Below are positions 27,892 through 35,714 of a DNA stretch of 64,000 nucleotides, in pieces (the first letter of the stretch is position 1; each line of letters begins with the position of its first letter). The notes under the pieces were generated by a model. The model did not search any database and had not been told where the DNA came from. It was given only the letters and a program-made list of their open reading frames with translations. The position numbers and the translations under genes are program-made. This stretch comes from Modestobacter marinus (GTDB lineage: Bacteria; Actinomycetota; Actinomycetes; Mycobacteriales; Geodermatophilaceae), in assembly GCF_011758655.1 (NCBI RefSeq), contig NZ_JAAMPA010000003.1, positions 372,001-436,000 of the forward strand. Direction: 5' to 3'.

Positions 27892-28853
27892 CGGCCCTCC
27901 CGGGCGCGCAGCTCGAACCGGTCGAGCACGCGCCCGTCGGCCCGGACCGCCCGGCCGGTGAGCCGGTCACCGGCGACGTCCACGTGCAGGTACTGGAGGG
28001 CGGAGGCGGCGGCGACGGTGGTGTCGCCGCGGCTCACCGGGGTGGTCTTGCACCCGCCACCGCTGACCACGTGGGTGACCCCGTGCACCGGGCGGCTCCG
28101 CTCGTAGTGGTGGTCGTGGCCGGTGAGCACCAGGTCGACGGCCCGGCGGGCGAGGATCGGCTCGATCGCCTCCTGCGCGCCCGGGGTGTTGCCGTGGGAG
28201 CCCGAGGAGTAGACCGGGTGGTGCATGCAGACGACCTTCCACTGGTTGGCCGAACTGGCCAGGGCGTCGTCGAGCCACTCCAGCTGCGCGGGCGCGTCCG
28301 CACCGAACAGCCCGGGCGCGCTGGAGTCCAGGTAGAAGAAGTCGACCGGTCCGTGGCTGGTCGTGTAGTTGCGCGCCGGGGTGCCCAGCAGGCGCAGCTC
28401 GGCGTCGATCTCGGCCAGGCTCGCGTCGCTGTGGTGCAGGGCGCCGTCGTGGTTGCCGATGGCGAGCTCGAACCGGACGCCGGCGTCGATGAGCGGGCGC
28501 ATGGGCCGGGTGAACACGTCGTCGAACCGGTCCTCGACGGAGCCGTAGTAGCAGAGGTCGCCCAGGTGCGTGACCAGGCCGTACGGCGAGCTCTGGTACC
28601 CGTGCGCCATCCGCTCGGCGACGGCCATCGCCTGGCGCCCACCACTGCCGGTGTCCCCGACGGCCGCGAACGTCAGCTGGTCCGGGCGCTGCGACCAGGC
28701 CGCCGCCGGGAGCGTGAGGCGGTGCATCTCCCCGGGCACCAGGTCCTCGCGCCCGAGCGTCGACCACAGCTGGCTGCTCAGCCCTCCACCGGCGAGCGAC
28801 CCGGCGACCCCCAGTCCGGCGGCGAGCAACTGTCTGCGACTGAGCTGGGGCAC
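27888..28853 (-). CDS. Exported metallophosphoesterase (Tat signal)
   Basis: 321 residues. The N-terminus SRRQLLAAGLGVAGSL is a twin-arginine signal. The calcineurin-like metal motifs appear in order: FAAVGDTGSG, THLGDLCYYG, ELAIGNHDGALHH, VCMHHPVYSSG and LVLTGHDHHYERS. This set, with the YERS ending, is close to purple-acid-phosphatase-like enzymes. It should hydrolyse phosphoesters outside the cell; the substrate is unknown. It overlaps the following small membrane gene by four bases. No phosphate-box is evident upstream. Confidence 0.85.
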   Translation of the reverse strand: MPQLSRRQLLAAGLGVAGSLAGGGLSSQLWSTLGREDLVPGEMHRLTLPAAAWSQRPDQLTFAAVGDTGSGGRQAMAVAERMAHGYQSSPYGLVTHLGDLCYYGSVEDRFDDVFTRPMRPLIDAGVRFELAIGNHDGALHHSDASLAEIDAELRLLGTPARNYTTSHGPVDFFYLDSSAPGLFGADAPAQLEWLDDALASSANQWKVVCMHHPVYSSGSHGNTPGAQEAIEPILARRAVDLVLTGHDHHYERSRPVHGVTHVVSGGGCKTTPVSRGDTTVAAASALQYLHVDVAGDRLTGRAVRADGRVLDRFELRAREGR

Positions 28854-28946
28854 GACGCGGTCTACCTCCGGGAGCTCGGGTGGGCGGCACCTGGCACAAC
28901 GACCCGTGCGCGCCCGGGTGTTCCGGCACCGCCGGGTCTCGGCGTG

Positions 28947-29360
28947 TCACCCGTCGCGGGACCCCGCCCCGGCGGCGGGGGTGACGGTCTCCAGGTGCCG
29001 GACGTCGACCAGGAGGTGCTGCACCCGGGTGTCGGACAGGCACCCGCGCAGCTCGCGCCGCTCGAACTCGTCCAGCCCCGGCCGCAGGCGGAAGGCGAAC
29101 ACGCCGTCCGCCACCGTCCGGAAGGACTCGGCGACCACGTCGGCGTTCACCAGCAGCCGGCAGGTGCTCACCAGGCCGCGGGTCATCTCCTCCCGGACAG
29201 CAGCCGGGTCGTCCTCCTGCGTGACCTGTGCGGCGACGACGACGTCGGTGAACGACCCCTCCGCTTCGTCGAGATCCACCGTCATCAACTCCGCCCGCAG
29301 CAGCAGCAGCCCCACGGTGACCACGGCCGCGAGGCCCAGCCAGAGCAGCACCCGCCTCAC
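28947..29360 (-). CDS. Membrane-anchored hypothetical protein
   Basis: 137 residues: one N-terminal membrane segment (VLLWLGLAAVVTVGLLLL), then a soluble extracytoplasmic domain with two Cys residues (about 68 and 105) and alternating strands (FAFRLRPGLDEFERREL). Not recognised. Its ATG overlaps the stop of the upstream gene by four bases, placing it last in a three-gene overlapping operon with a second membrane protein and a PEP-synthase-like enzyme. Confidence 0.6.
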   Translation of the reverse strand: MRRVLLWLGLAAVVTVGLLLLRAELMTVDLDEAEGSFTDVVVAAQVTQEDDPAAVREEMTRGLVSTCRLLVNADVVAESFRTVADGVFAFRLRPGLDEFERRELRGCLSDTRVQHLLVDVRHLETVTPAAGAGSRDG

Positions 29361-29905
29361 CGCGGTCTGCCCACCGCCGAGGGGCCCAGCAGCAGCCGCA
29401 CCGCCGGGTCCCCGCTGCGGGCGGGGCCGGCGAGCCCCTCGGCGCGCGAGGGCACCAGCGGCTCGTCCGGGAAGGCGATGTCACGCAGCGAGGCGGCGAG
29501 CTCCTCCTCCACGCCCGCTCTCGCCGAGGCACCCGCCAGCCGTTCCACCAGCCAGGCGACGCCGGAGACGAGCACGCCGCCCCCGAGCAGGACCGGGATG
29601 AAGATGTGCGCGCCGTCCAGGTCCTGTGGCCGCAGCCAGCGGAAGGTCGGCGACTCCATCGGCGCGGCCCGCAGCCGTTGCAGCGGGTCGGGCCGGTGCC
29701 CGGTCGGGGGGTGGCTGCGGGTCGCCGCCTCGAGCCGGTTGAGCCGGCGCAGCACCACCGCCGTGCACATGCCCACCAGCGCGGCGAGGAAGAGGATGCC
29801 GACCAGCTGGGCGCGGTGCCACTCCCACCGGTAGACGTAGACCAGCACGTAGCCGCCGGACGCCAGCAGCGTGACGACGGCCAGGGCCCAGCTCAGCTTC
29901 TTCAC
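29357..29905 (-). CDS. Two-to-three-span membrane protein
   Basis: 182 residues from a GTG with AGGAGGA five bases upstream. Hydrophobic segments: LSWALAVVTLLASGGYVLVY, LVGILFLAALVGMCTAVVL, and FIPVLLGGGVLVSGVAWLV after a cytoplasmic basic loop. Not recognised. It overlaps the PEP-synthase-like gene before it and the small membrane gene after it by four bases each. Tight coupling of this kind argues that the three products work together, perhaps as an enzyme with a membrane platform. Confidence 0.6.
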   Translation of the reverse strand: MKKLSWALAVVTLLASGGYVLVYVYRWEWHRAQLVGILFLAALVGMCTAVVLRRLNRLEAATRSHPPTGHRPDPLQRLRAAPMESPTFRWLRPQDLDGAHIFIPVLLGGGVLVSGVAWLVERLAGASARAGVEEELAASLRDIAFPDEPLVPSRAEGLAGPARSGDPAVRLLLGPSAVGRPR

Positions 29906-31968
29906 GACTCCTCCTGCCGATCGACCTGCCCGGTGGCGCCGTCGACGCGGACGACCGTCCCCGGGGGGAACCGGTCCAGCGCGTCGGACACCCCGACGGC
30001 GGTGGGCACCCCCGACTCGCGGGCCAGGATGGCCAGGTGCGCCAGGACGCTGCCGGTCTCGGCGACCAGGCCGGCCAGCCGGGGGAGCAGGGGTGCGAGG
30101 CCCGGGTCCAGGGTGCGGACGACGAGCACTGCGCCCTCCGGCGGGTCGGCGCCCTGGTGCACCGGGCCGGTCCCGGTGCCGCCACCCGCGCCGGTGGCGC
30201 CCGTGCCGCCACCGACCGGGACCGGGTGACCGGTGTCGCTCAGCCGGAACCGGGCCGGCAGCGGCTCGCCGGGGACGACCGGCCGGGCGGTGAGCGGTGC
30301 GGCGTCGTCGGTCACCGCGGCGGTGAGCTCGTCGAGCCCCACGCCGCGGACGTCGTCCGGCCGGGGCAGCCGTCCCGCCGCGGTGAGCCGCTCGGCCAGC
30401 ACCCAGGCCGCCCGGGCTCCCGCCTCCTGCAGCCAGCGCGCCCGCAGCCGCAGTGCCTCCCGGAGGACGCCGGGCTCGGTCTCGTCGCCGGGCGGACCGG
30501 CCTCGGGGGCCTGGACGCCGGGCGGCAGGGTGGGCCGGGGGCCGACCTGGGGCGCCGCCAGGGCGAGCACCACCGGGTGCTCGGCGACGATCTCCGCGTC
30601 GGTGAGCCCGGCGCGGCGGGCGTTCGCCAGCACGCGGAGGGCCGTGGTGGCCCCCGTGGTGCGTGGCGCCTGCGGGTCGACCAGCAGCCCGACCAGGAGC
30701 TCGTGGGCGTGGACGGCGGTCAGGGCCGGTCGCAGCCGGTGCAGCAGCGCCACCAGCTGACGGTCGTCGAGATCGGCGAGCCCCGGCACCTCGACCAGCG
30801 CGGCGTCGGCGGCGTCCACCACGTCCCGGGCCAGCGCAGGGAGGGCGGACCGCAGCCGACCCACCCGCCAGGACGCGTGCAGTCGCCGGAGCCGCGGCCG
30901 TGGGTCCAGCCGCTCCCACAGGCTCGGGGACCCGCCGCGGGGCTCGAGCAGGTCCAGGTCGACGGCCACCCGGCCGGCCACGACCGGCACCAGCGGCGAG
31001 GCGTCGACCGCGGCCGCGGGAGCCGTGCCGGCCAGCACCAGGGCGCGCCCCAGCGCCTCCCGCAGCGGGGTGACCCACAGGTCCACCTCGAGGGGCTGCA
31101 GCGGTTCGGGGAAGGTCTCGGTGACCGGCCCGGGACCCAGCACCGGCCCCTGCGGTCGCCCCCGGGGCTCCGCGGTGACCGGCCGGCTCTGCAGCAGCCG
31201 CAGCCGGCCGTCGTCCCCGTACCCCCACTCGACGTCCTGCGGGCCGCCGAACAGCTCGGCCGTGCCGGCCGCCAGCTGCGCCAGCTGGCGCAGCTGCCGG
31301 CGGTGCAGCCGCGCACCGCCGTCGCCCGTGCTGACCGCGACCCGTCGTCCGTCGGGGTGGAGCTCGTAGCGGCTGCCGTCGACCTCCCCGCTGACCAGCC
31401 GGTCCGGGCCGCCCGTCACCGCGGCCACGACCAGCCGGTCCTCCCGGCCCGACACCGGGTCGATGCCGAACAGCACGCCACCACACCGCGCCGACAGGAG
31501 CGGCTGGACGAGGACGGCCAGCGGCTCCCGCCCGGTCAGCGCCTCCGATGCGGCCGCCGCCTGCTCCCGGGAGGCGATCACCACGTCCACGGCGCGGCGG
31601 AACTCCGCCTCGCCCCGGACCCCGACGACCGACTCGAACCGGCCGGCCATCGAGGACTCGCCGAGGTCCTCGACGGTGGAGCTGCTGCGCACCACGAGCG
31701 GCCGGGTGCCGTCCGCGGAGAGGTCGCGCCAGGCGTCCTGCACCGGCCGCGGCCACGGCCGGCCGGCGGCCAGGACCTCCACCGTCGAGGTGGTCAGCAC
31801 GAACCCCGGCAGCACCGGCAGCCCGGCCTCCGCGGCCGCCGCCAGGGCCGCGGCCTTGGCCCCGGTGAGCGCGGGGTCATCCGCGCGCGGGTCGTCCAGG
31901 TGCAGGACCGAGGGGCGGCCCGAGGTGTCGGGGTCGCCGGAGGAGCCGGCGGATCGGATCGGGTGCAC
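29902..31968 (-). CDS. PEP-synthase/rifampin-phosphotransferase-like enzyme
   Basis: 688 residues. The N-terminal half is an ATP-grasp-type PPDK/PEP-synthase nucleotide domain: GAKAAALAAAAEAGLPVLPG, PLVVRSSSTVEDLGESSMAG, VLVQPLLSARCGGVLFGIDP, DVEWGYGDDGRLRLLQSRPV. The C-terminus is the swivelling phospho-histidine domain, GSVLAHLAILARESGVPTAVG (His near 640), where the family usually has SH. It lacks the PEP/pyruvate-binding barrel. This two-ended layout is that of rifampin phosphotransferases and related dikinase-like enzymes, so it probably passes a phosphate from ATP through His to an acceptor that cannot be named. The start GTG lies inside a hairpin. First gene of a three-gene overlapping operon. 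Confidence 0.75.
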   Translation of the reverse strand: MHPIRSAGSSGDPDTSGRPSVLHLDDPRADDPALTGAKAAALAAAAEAGLPVLPGFVLTTSTVEVLAAGRPWPRPVQDAWRDLSADGTRPLVVRSSSTVEDLGESSMAGRFESVVGVRGEAEFRRAVDVVIASREQAAAASEALTGREPLAVLVQPLLSARCGGVLFGIDPVSGREDRLVVAAVTGGPDRLVSGEVDGSRYELHPDGRRVAVSTGDGGARLHRRQLRQLAQLAAGTAELFGGPQDVEWGYGDDGRLRLLQSRPVTAEPRGRPQGPVLGPGPVTETFPEPLQPLEVDLWVTPLREALGRALVLAGTAPAAAVDASPLVPVVAGRVAVDLDLLEPRGGSPSLWERLDPRPRLRRLHASWRVGRLRSALPALARDVVDAADAALVEVPGLADLDDRQLVALLHRLRPALTAVHAHELLVGLLVDPQAPRTTGATTALRVLANARRAGLTDAEIVAEHPVVLALAAPQVGPRPTLPPGVQAPEAGPPGDETEPGVLREALRLRARWLQEAGARAAWVLAERLTAAGRLPRPDDVRGVGLDELTAAVTDDAAPLTARPVVPGEPLPARFRLSDTGHPVPVGGGTGATGAGGGTGTGPVHQGADPPEGAVLVVRTLDPGLAPLLPRLAGLVAETGSVLAHLAILARESGVPTAVGVSDALDRFPPGTVVRVDGATGQVDRQEES

Positions 31969-31991
31969 GGGTGAGGGCTACCCGTGCACCC
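31961..31991. promoter_or_regulatory. Perfect 12-bp inverted repeat over a start codon
   Basis: GGGTGCACGGGT and its exact complement enclose GAGGGCT. It includes the GTG start codon of the PEP-synthase-like gene and lies 41 bases behind the stop of the upstream beta-lactamase-fold gene. It may terminate that gene or control translation of the next. Confidence 0.5.
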
Positions 31992-32031
31992 GGCCGGGAT
32001 GCGCGTCGGCGCTCCGACCGGCGGGCGCCGG

Positions 32032-33723
32032 TCACTCGCGGGTGAAGGTGCCCAGCCCCGTCCGGTCGTAGAAGTCCAGCCGCACGCTCGTCGCCGTCCC
32101 CGCCTCGTCGACGGTGAACAACGCGCCGGCCAGGCCGGTGGCGTTCTCACCGATCGACTCGAAGGTGAAGACGTCGCCCGACCAGTGGGTGAGCGGGAAC
32201 GTCGTCGGTGCCTCCGGCGGGCCCATCGTCATGGTCAGGTCACCGCCGTCGGCGGTCACGGTCAGCGGCCCGTAGTAGGAGTTGGCGTAGGTCCCGGCGT
32301 AGACGCCGAGGTCGCGGGCCGGCTGCGGGTCGGCCGCCGGCTGGGACCAGTCAGTCTCCGGCGCCTGGGACGCCTCGATCTGCTCGAAGGCCCAGGAGGT
32401 GAACGCCAGCCAGTCGATGGTCGGCTCGCCGTGGTCGGCGATGTCGAAGAAGGCGGCGGTGATGGCCTCCGGGATGCCCTGCGGGCGCCCGTTGGTCAGG
32501 ACGACGATGCCCAGCTCCTCACCGGGGAGCATGAGCACGTTCGTGGCCGCGCCCAGGTTGAACGCGCCGGAGTGGCCGAGCCTGAGCCGGCCGGCGTCGT
32601 CGTAGGACACGTTCAGGCCCAGCCCGTAGAAGCCGGTGCGGCCGGCGAGCGCCGCCGGCGGGTTGTTGACCGCGTGCGGCAGGCGCGTGGTGGCGAGGGC
32701 GTCCGGGTCGACCACCGGCGTGCCGTCGTACACCCCGCCGGCCAGCTGCAGGCGCATCCACTGGGCCATGTCGCGCACCGAGGAGCTCGCGCCACCGGCA
32801 GGGGCCTCCGCGTCGGCGTCCCGGGTGTACCGGGCCGCCCATGTCCCGTCACCGGTCGGCACGTGGATCAGCGCCCGGTTGGGCTCGGCCTCGTAGTCGG
32901 CGTGGCGGTAGCTGGTGTCGGTCATGCCGAGCGGCTCCAGCAGCCGCTCCTCGGCGAGGTCCTCCCACGGCATGCCCGCGGCCATCGCGGCGGCCTCGGC
33001 GCCCGCAGTGAAGCCGAAGTTGCTGTAGCTGTAGCTCGACCGGAACGGCAGCAGGGGCTGCTGGTCCAGGCGGCCGAGGATGTGGTCGCGGTCGTAGCCG
33101 AGGTCCTCGAGCAGGTCACCGGAGCCGGTCTGCAGGCCGCTGCGGTGCGACAGCAGGTCGGCGAACGTGGCGTGCTGGGTCACGTAGGGGTCGTTGAGGG
33201 CGAAGGACGGGTTGGAGGCGATGACCGGGTCCTCGAAGTCGAGGACCTCGTCCCCGACCAGGCCGGCGATGACGGTGGAGGCCAGCGGCTTGGACAGCGA
33301 CGCCAGCTGGAACACCGTGTCCGGGTCGACCGGTGCAGGTTCGCCGACCTCCCGGACGCCGTAGCCCTCCGCGTGCACGACCTCGTCCTGGTGGACGACG
33401 GCGACCGCCATCCCGGGGACCCCGGTGCGCTCCATCGCGTCGGCCACCAGACCGTCGATCGCGGCCACCGCGGCGTCCACCTGCTCCTGGCTCAGCAACG
33501 GCGGCACCTGCGCCGGCGGCATGGCGGGAGGTGCGCTGGAGGTCGCGCCCGCGGGCTCGATGGCCGGGGCGACCGCCGCGCCGCACGCCGCCGTCGACGC
33601 CGTGACGGCGGCGACGACCGCGGCGACGCCCAGCGAGCGACGCCGGGGCCGGCCGCGCCCGGGGACGCGGTCGCGCGCCGACCGGTGGGAGAGGGGGAGT
33701 CCGGTGCGTGTGGAGTCGGCCAC
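32032..33723 (-). CDS. Exported serine hydrolase, beta-lactamase class C fold
   Basis: About 563 residues from the chosen GTG, with an export signal (SLGVAAVVAAVTASTAACG), possibly a lipoprotein. The catalytic SxxK is ASLSKP (Ser142, Lys145), the YxN is SYSYSNFG (near 215), and the third motif is LGHSGAFN. A C-terminal lipocalin-like beta domain (ARDLGVYAGTYANSYYGPLT) completes the usual layout of family S12 esterases and D-aminopeptidases. It probably hydrolyses a D-peptide or ester outside the cell; real beta-lactam resistance is not implied. An upstream in-frame extension is low-complexity and was not used. Confidence 0.8.
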   Translation of the reverse strand: MADSTRTGLPLSHRSARDRVPGRGRPRRRSLGVAAVVAAVTASTAACGAAVAPAIEPAGATSSAPPAMPPAQVPPLLSQEQVDAAVAAIDGLVADAMERTGVPGMAVAVVHQDEVVHAEGYGVREVGEPAPVDPDTVFQLASLSKPLASTVIAGLVGDEVLDFEDPVIASNPSFALNDPYVTQHATFADLLSHRSGLQTGSGDLLEDLGYDRDHILGRLDQQPLLPFRSSYSYSNFGFTAGAEAAAMAAGMPWEDLAEERLLEPLGMTDTSYRHADYEAEPNRALIHVPTGDGTWAARYTRDADAEAPAGGASSSVRDMAQWMRLQLAGGVYDGTPVVDPDALATTRLPHAVNNPPAALAGRTGFYGLGLNVSYDDAGRLRLGHSGAFNLGAATNVLMLPGEELGIVVLTNGRPQGIPEAITAAFFDIADHGEPTIDWLAFTSWAFEQIEASQAPETDWSQPAADPQPARDLGVYAGTYANSYYGPLTVTADGGDLTMTMGPPEAPTTFPLTHWSGDVFTFESIGENATGLAGALFTVDEAGTATSVRLDFYDRTGLGTFTRE

Positions 33724-33953
33724 GGTGCACGGTCCAGTCCGGCACCGCTGAGGTGCCCGGTCGTGTGCGCGACGGGTGGGCCGCTGCGACGCGGCGGGGG
33801 CCACCTCTGGTCGAGCGGAAGGTAGACCCGGGGCTGCGCGACCGTCCACGACCGCACCGAGGGCCCCGCCAGTCGCTCGCTCAGCGTGTCCGGGCCGGAC
33901 GGCGTGGCGTCGTCCGTCGGTGGTGCGTCAGCGGAGGAGCGGTCCCGGCCGGG

Positions 33954-34946
33954 TCAGGGGGCGACGGGGACGCGCACCGCGCCTGGCTGCGCCCCGAACA
34001 GTGACGCGCGCAGGGGCTCGGCCGGTCGGGGCGGGAGGTGCACGCCGGCGATCATGCACCGCACCGATCCGCCCGCCAGCTCGACGGTCGGCACGGCCAC
34101 CGGCAGCAGCTGGGTCGTGGCCTCGATCCGCCGGCGCTGTGCGGGCGTCAGGCTGGCGGCAGCCCTCGTGGAGAGCGCCAGCAGCGGCCCGTCCCGGCCG
34201 GTCAGCTCGAGGGCGTTGCCGGCGAACTCGCGGACCTGCTCCTCGGCGAGCTCGATGACCTCCCGCCCGGAGGCCGTCAGCCGGTCGGTCACCCGGGCCC
34301 GGTCCGCGGCCGTCCGGATCATGCCGAGCCCGACGAGCGCCACCGCGCTGCCCACCGACATCAGCACGTTGGTGTGGTAGACCGCCCGGCCCTCGGCGTC
34401 GGCCGTGTCGAACAGCAGCGCCTCGTAGCCGAACGTGGCACAGAACCGCGCCAGCGCCTCGGGGTGCGCGCGGTGGGAGCGGGAGACGTAGGCGACCCGC
34501 TCGCGGTGGTCGAGCACCATCGCCCCGGTCGACTCGAGGAACTGCCCGTCCCGCTCGGAGCCGGAGAAGTCCACGACCTGGTCGACCCGGTACCGCTCCT
34601 GCAGCAGCCGGACGACGTCGGCCCGCCGCTCGCTGCGCCGGTTGACGGCGAACATCGGGTAGAGCGCGACCCGCCCGTCCGGGTGGGTCGACAGCCAGTT
34701 GTTCGGGAAGACGCTGTCCGGGCGGTCGTGCGCGTGGTCGTCGAAGAGGTGCACCACGACGCCTGCCGCGTCGAGGGCCTCGGCCAGCCGGGTCACCTCG
34801 TCGCGCGCCCGGGCGGCGACGCCGGCGGCGTCCGGCGCGGCGGGCAGCGACTGGAAGGCGTTGTCGACGCGGGTCAGCTCGTTGGGCCGGAACCGGTGCG
34901 GGCGGATGAGCACGACGGCACCCGGCGCCTGGAGGGGCGGGGCCAT
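33954..34946 (-). CDS. ctlX: CtlX-type guanidino-group hydrolase
   Basis: 330 residues. Motifs of the guanidine-modifying superfamily are present in order: DRPDSVFPNNWLSTHPDG, DGQFLESTGAMVLD, VYHTNVLMSVGSAVAL with the catalytic His, and GGSVRCMIAGVHL with the nucleophilic Cys (near 294). This is the CtlX group, linked to citrulline use and related to arginine deiminase and dimethylarginine hydrolase. It should release ammonia or an amine from citrulline or an arginine derivative. Divergent from an Lrp/AsnC regulator gene, its likely controller. A 27-residue ORF overlaps its start (TGATG). Confidence 0.85.
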   Translation of the reverse strand: MAPPLQAPGAVVLIRPHRFRPNELTRVDNAFQSLPAAPDAAGVAARARDEVTRLAEALDAAGVVVHLFDDHAHDRPDSVFPNNWLSTHPDGRVALYPMFAVNRRSERRADVVRLLQERYRVDQVVDFSGSERDGQFLESTGAMVLDHRERVAYVSRSHRAHPEALARFCATFGYEALLFDTADAEGRAVYHTNVLMSVGSAVALVGLGMIRTAADRARVTDRLTASGREVIELAEEQVREFAGNALELTGRDGPLLALSTRAAASLTPAQRRRIEATTQLLPVAVPTVELAGGSVRCMIAGVHLPPRPAEPLRASLFGAQPGAVRVPVAP

Positions 34947-35029
34947 CAGGCTCGGACCGGGACGACGACGGCGACCTGCCCGGCGGAGAGCCGGTGGATC
35001 GGGGTCTGGACGTCGACGAACGCAGTCAT
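34946..35029 (-). CDS. 27-residue ORF upstream of ctlX
   Basis: A short frame (MTAFVDVQTPIHRLSAGQV, continuing VAVVVPVRA) with AGGAAGG about five bases before its ATG, a better ribosome site than ctlX has. Its stop overlaps the ctlX ATG as TGATG, so ctlX is probably translated by termination-reinitiation. It may be a leader peptide, or the relic of a longer protein. No family recognised. Confidence 0.4.
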   Translation of the reverse strand: MTAFVDVQTPIHRLSAGQVAVVVPVRA

Positions 35030-35152
35030 CCGGGCCTTCCTGGGAGGGGTGATCACCAGGCTATGGACGTGCGATGTGCTCACGCAACGAACGATCTGCG
35101 TCATCTGAGCGCTCCGGCTGAGCAGAACTCACCCGTCGACTACGCTGTCTGC

Positions 35153-35584
35153 ATGGCCGCGCTGACCGACCTCGATCGTCGGCTGCTCGCCGTGCTCCGC
35201 GAGGACGGCCGTGCGCCGGTCGCCGAGATCGCCCGCCGGCTCGGTGTCACCCGGGCAACGGTGACGAGCCGGATGGACCGGTTGGTCGCCGAGGGCGTCA
35301 TCGTCGGGTTCACCGTGCGGGTGCGCGAGGACGCCGTCGCCGGTGAGGTGCGGGCGGTCACGCTGATCGAGGTGGAGGGTCGCTCGACGGACGCGGTGAT
35401 CCGCCGGCTGCGCGGGTTCACCGAGATCGAGGCGCTGCACTCCACCAACGGGGGGTGGGACCTCGTCGCGGAGGTCCACACCGGTGACCTGAGGGAGTTC
35501 GACCGGCTGCTCAACCAGATCCGGTCGATCGACGGCGTCGTGAACAGCGAGACCAGCCTGCTGCTGTCCTCCGTGCTGCGCTGA
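35153..35584 (+). CDS. Lrp/AsnC-family transcription regulator
   Basis: 143 residues. The N-terminal winged helix-turn-helix is clear (LTDLDRRLLAVLREDGR, VAEIARRLGVTRATVTSRMD, LVAEGVIVGFTVRV), and the C-terminal RAM/AsnC ligand domain contains EVEGRSTDAVIRRL and the GGWDLVAEVHTGDL motif. Members bind an amino acid and control genes for its use. Divergent from ctlX across about 200 bases, so an arginine, citrulline or ornithine signal is likely. TACGCT ends six bases before the ATG; with no Shine-Dalgarno site, a leaderless transcript is expected. Confidence 0.85.
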   Translation: MAALTDLDRRLLAVLREDGRAPVAEIARRLGVTRATVTSRMDRLVAEGVIVGFTVRVREDAVAGEVRAVTLIEVEGRSTDAVIRRLRGFTEIEALHSTNGGWDLVAEVHTGDLREFDRLLNQIRSIDGVVNSETSLLLSSVLR

Positions 35585-35714
35585 CCATCGCGGGCGGGCC
35601 GACCGCATCCGGGAGCCGGCCCGGTCCGCCGCAGTCGGGCAGCCGACCCGGCCCGGTGCGGCGCAGCCGACAGCCGGGCCGGCCTGCCGCGGTCAGTCCG
35701 GTCCGGCCCGGGGA

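Noticed and set aside
35585-35714. Repeated GC-rich motifs (CCGGCCCGGTCC-like) between lrp and the glucosidase gene
   Set aside because: Irregular, without a clean stem or array; treated as low-complexity intergenic sequence.
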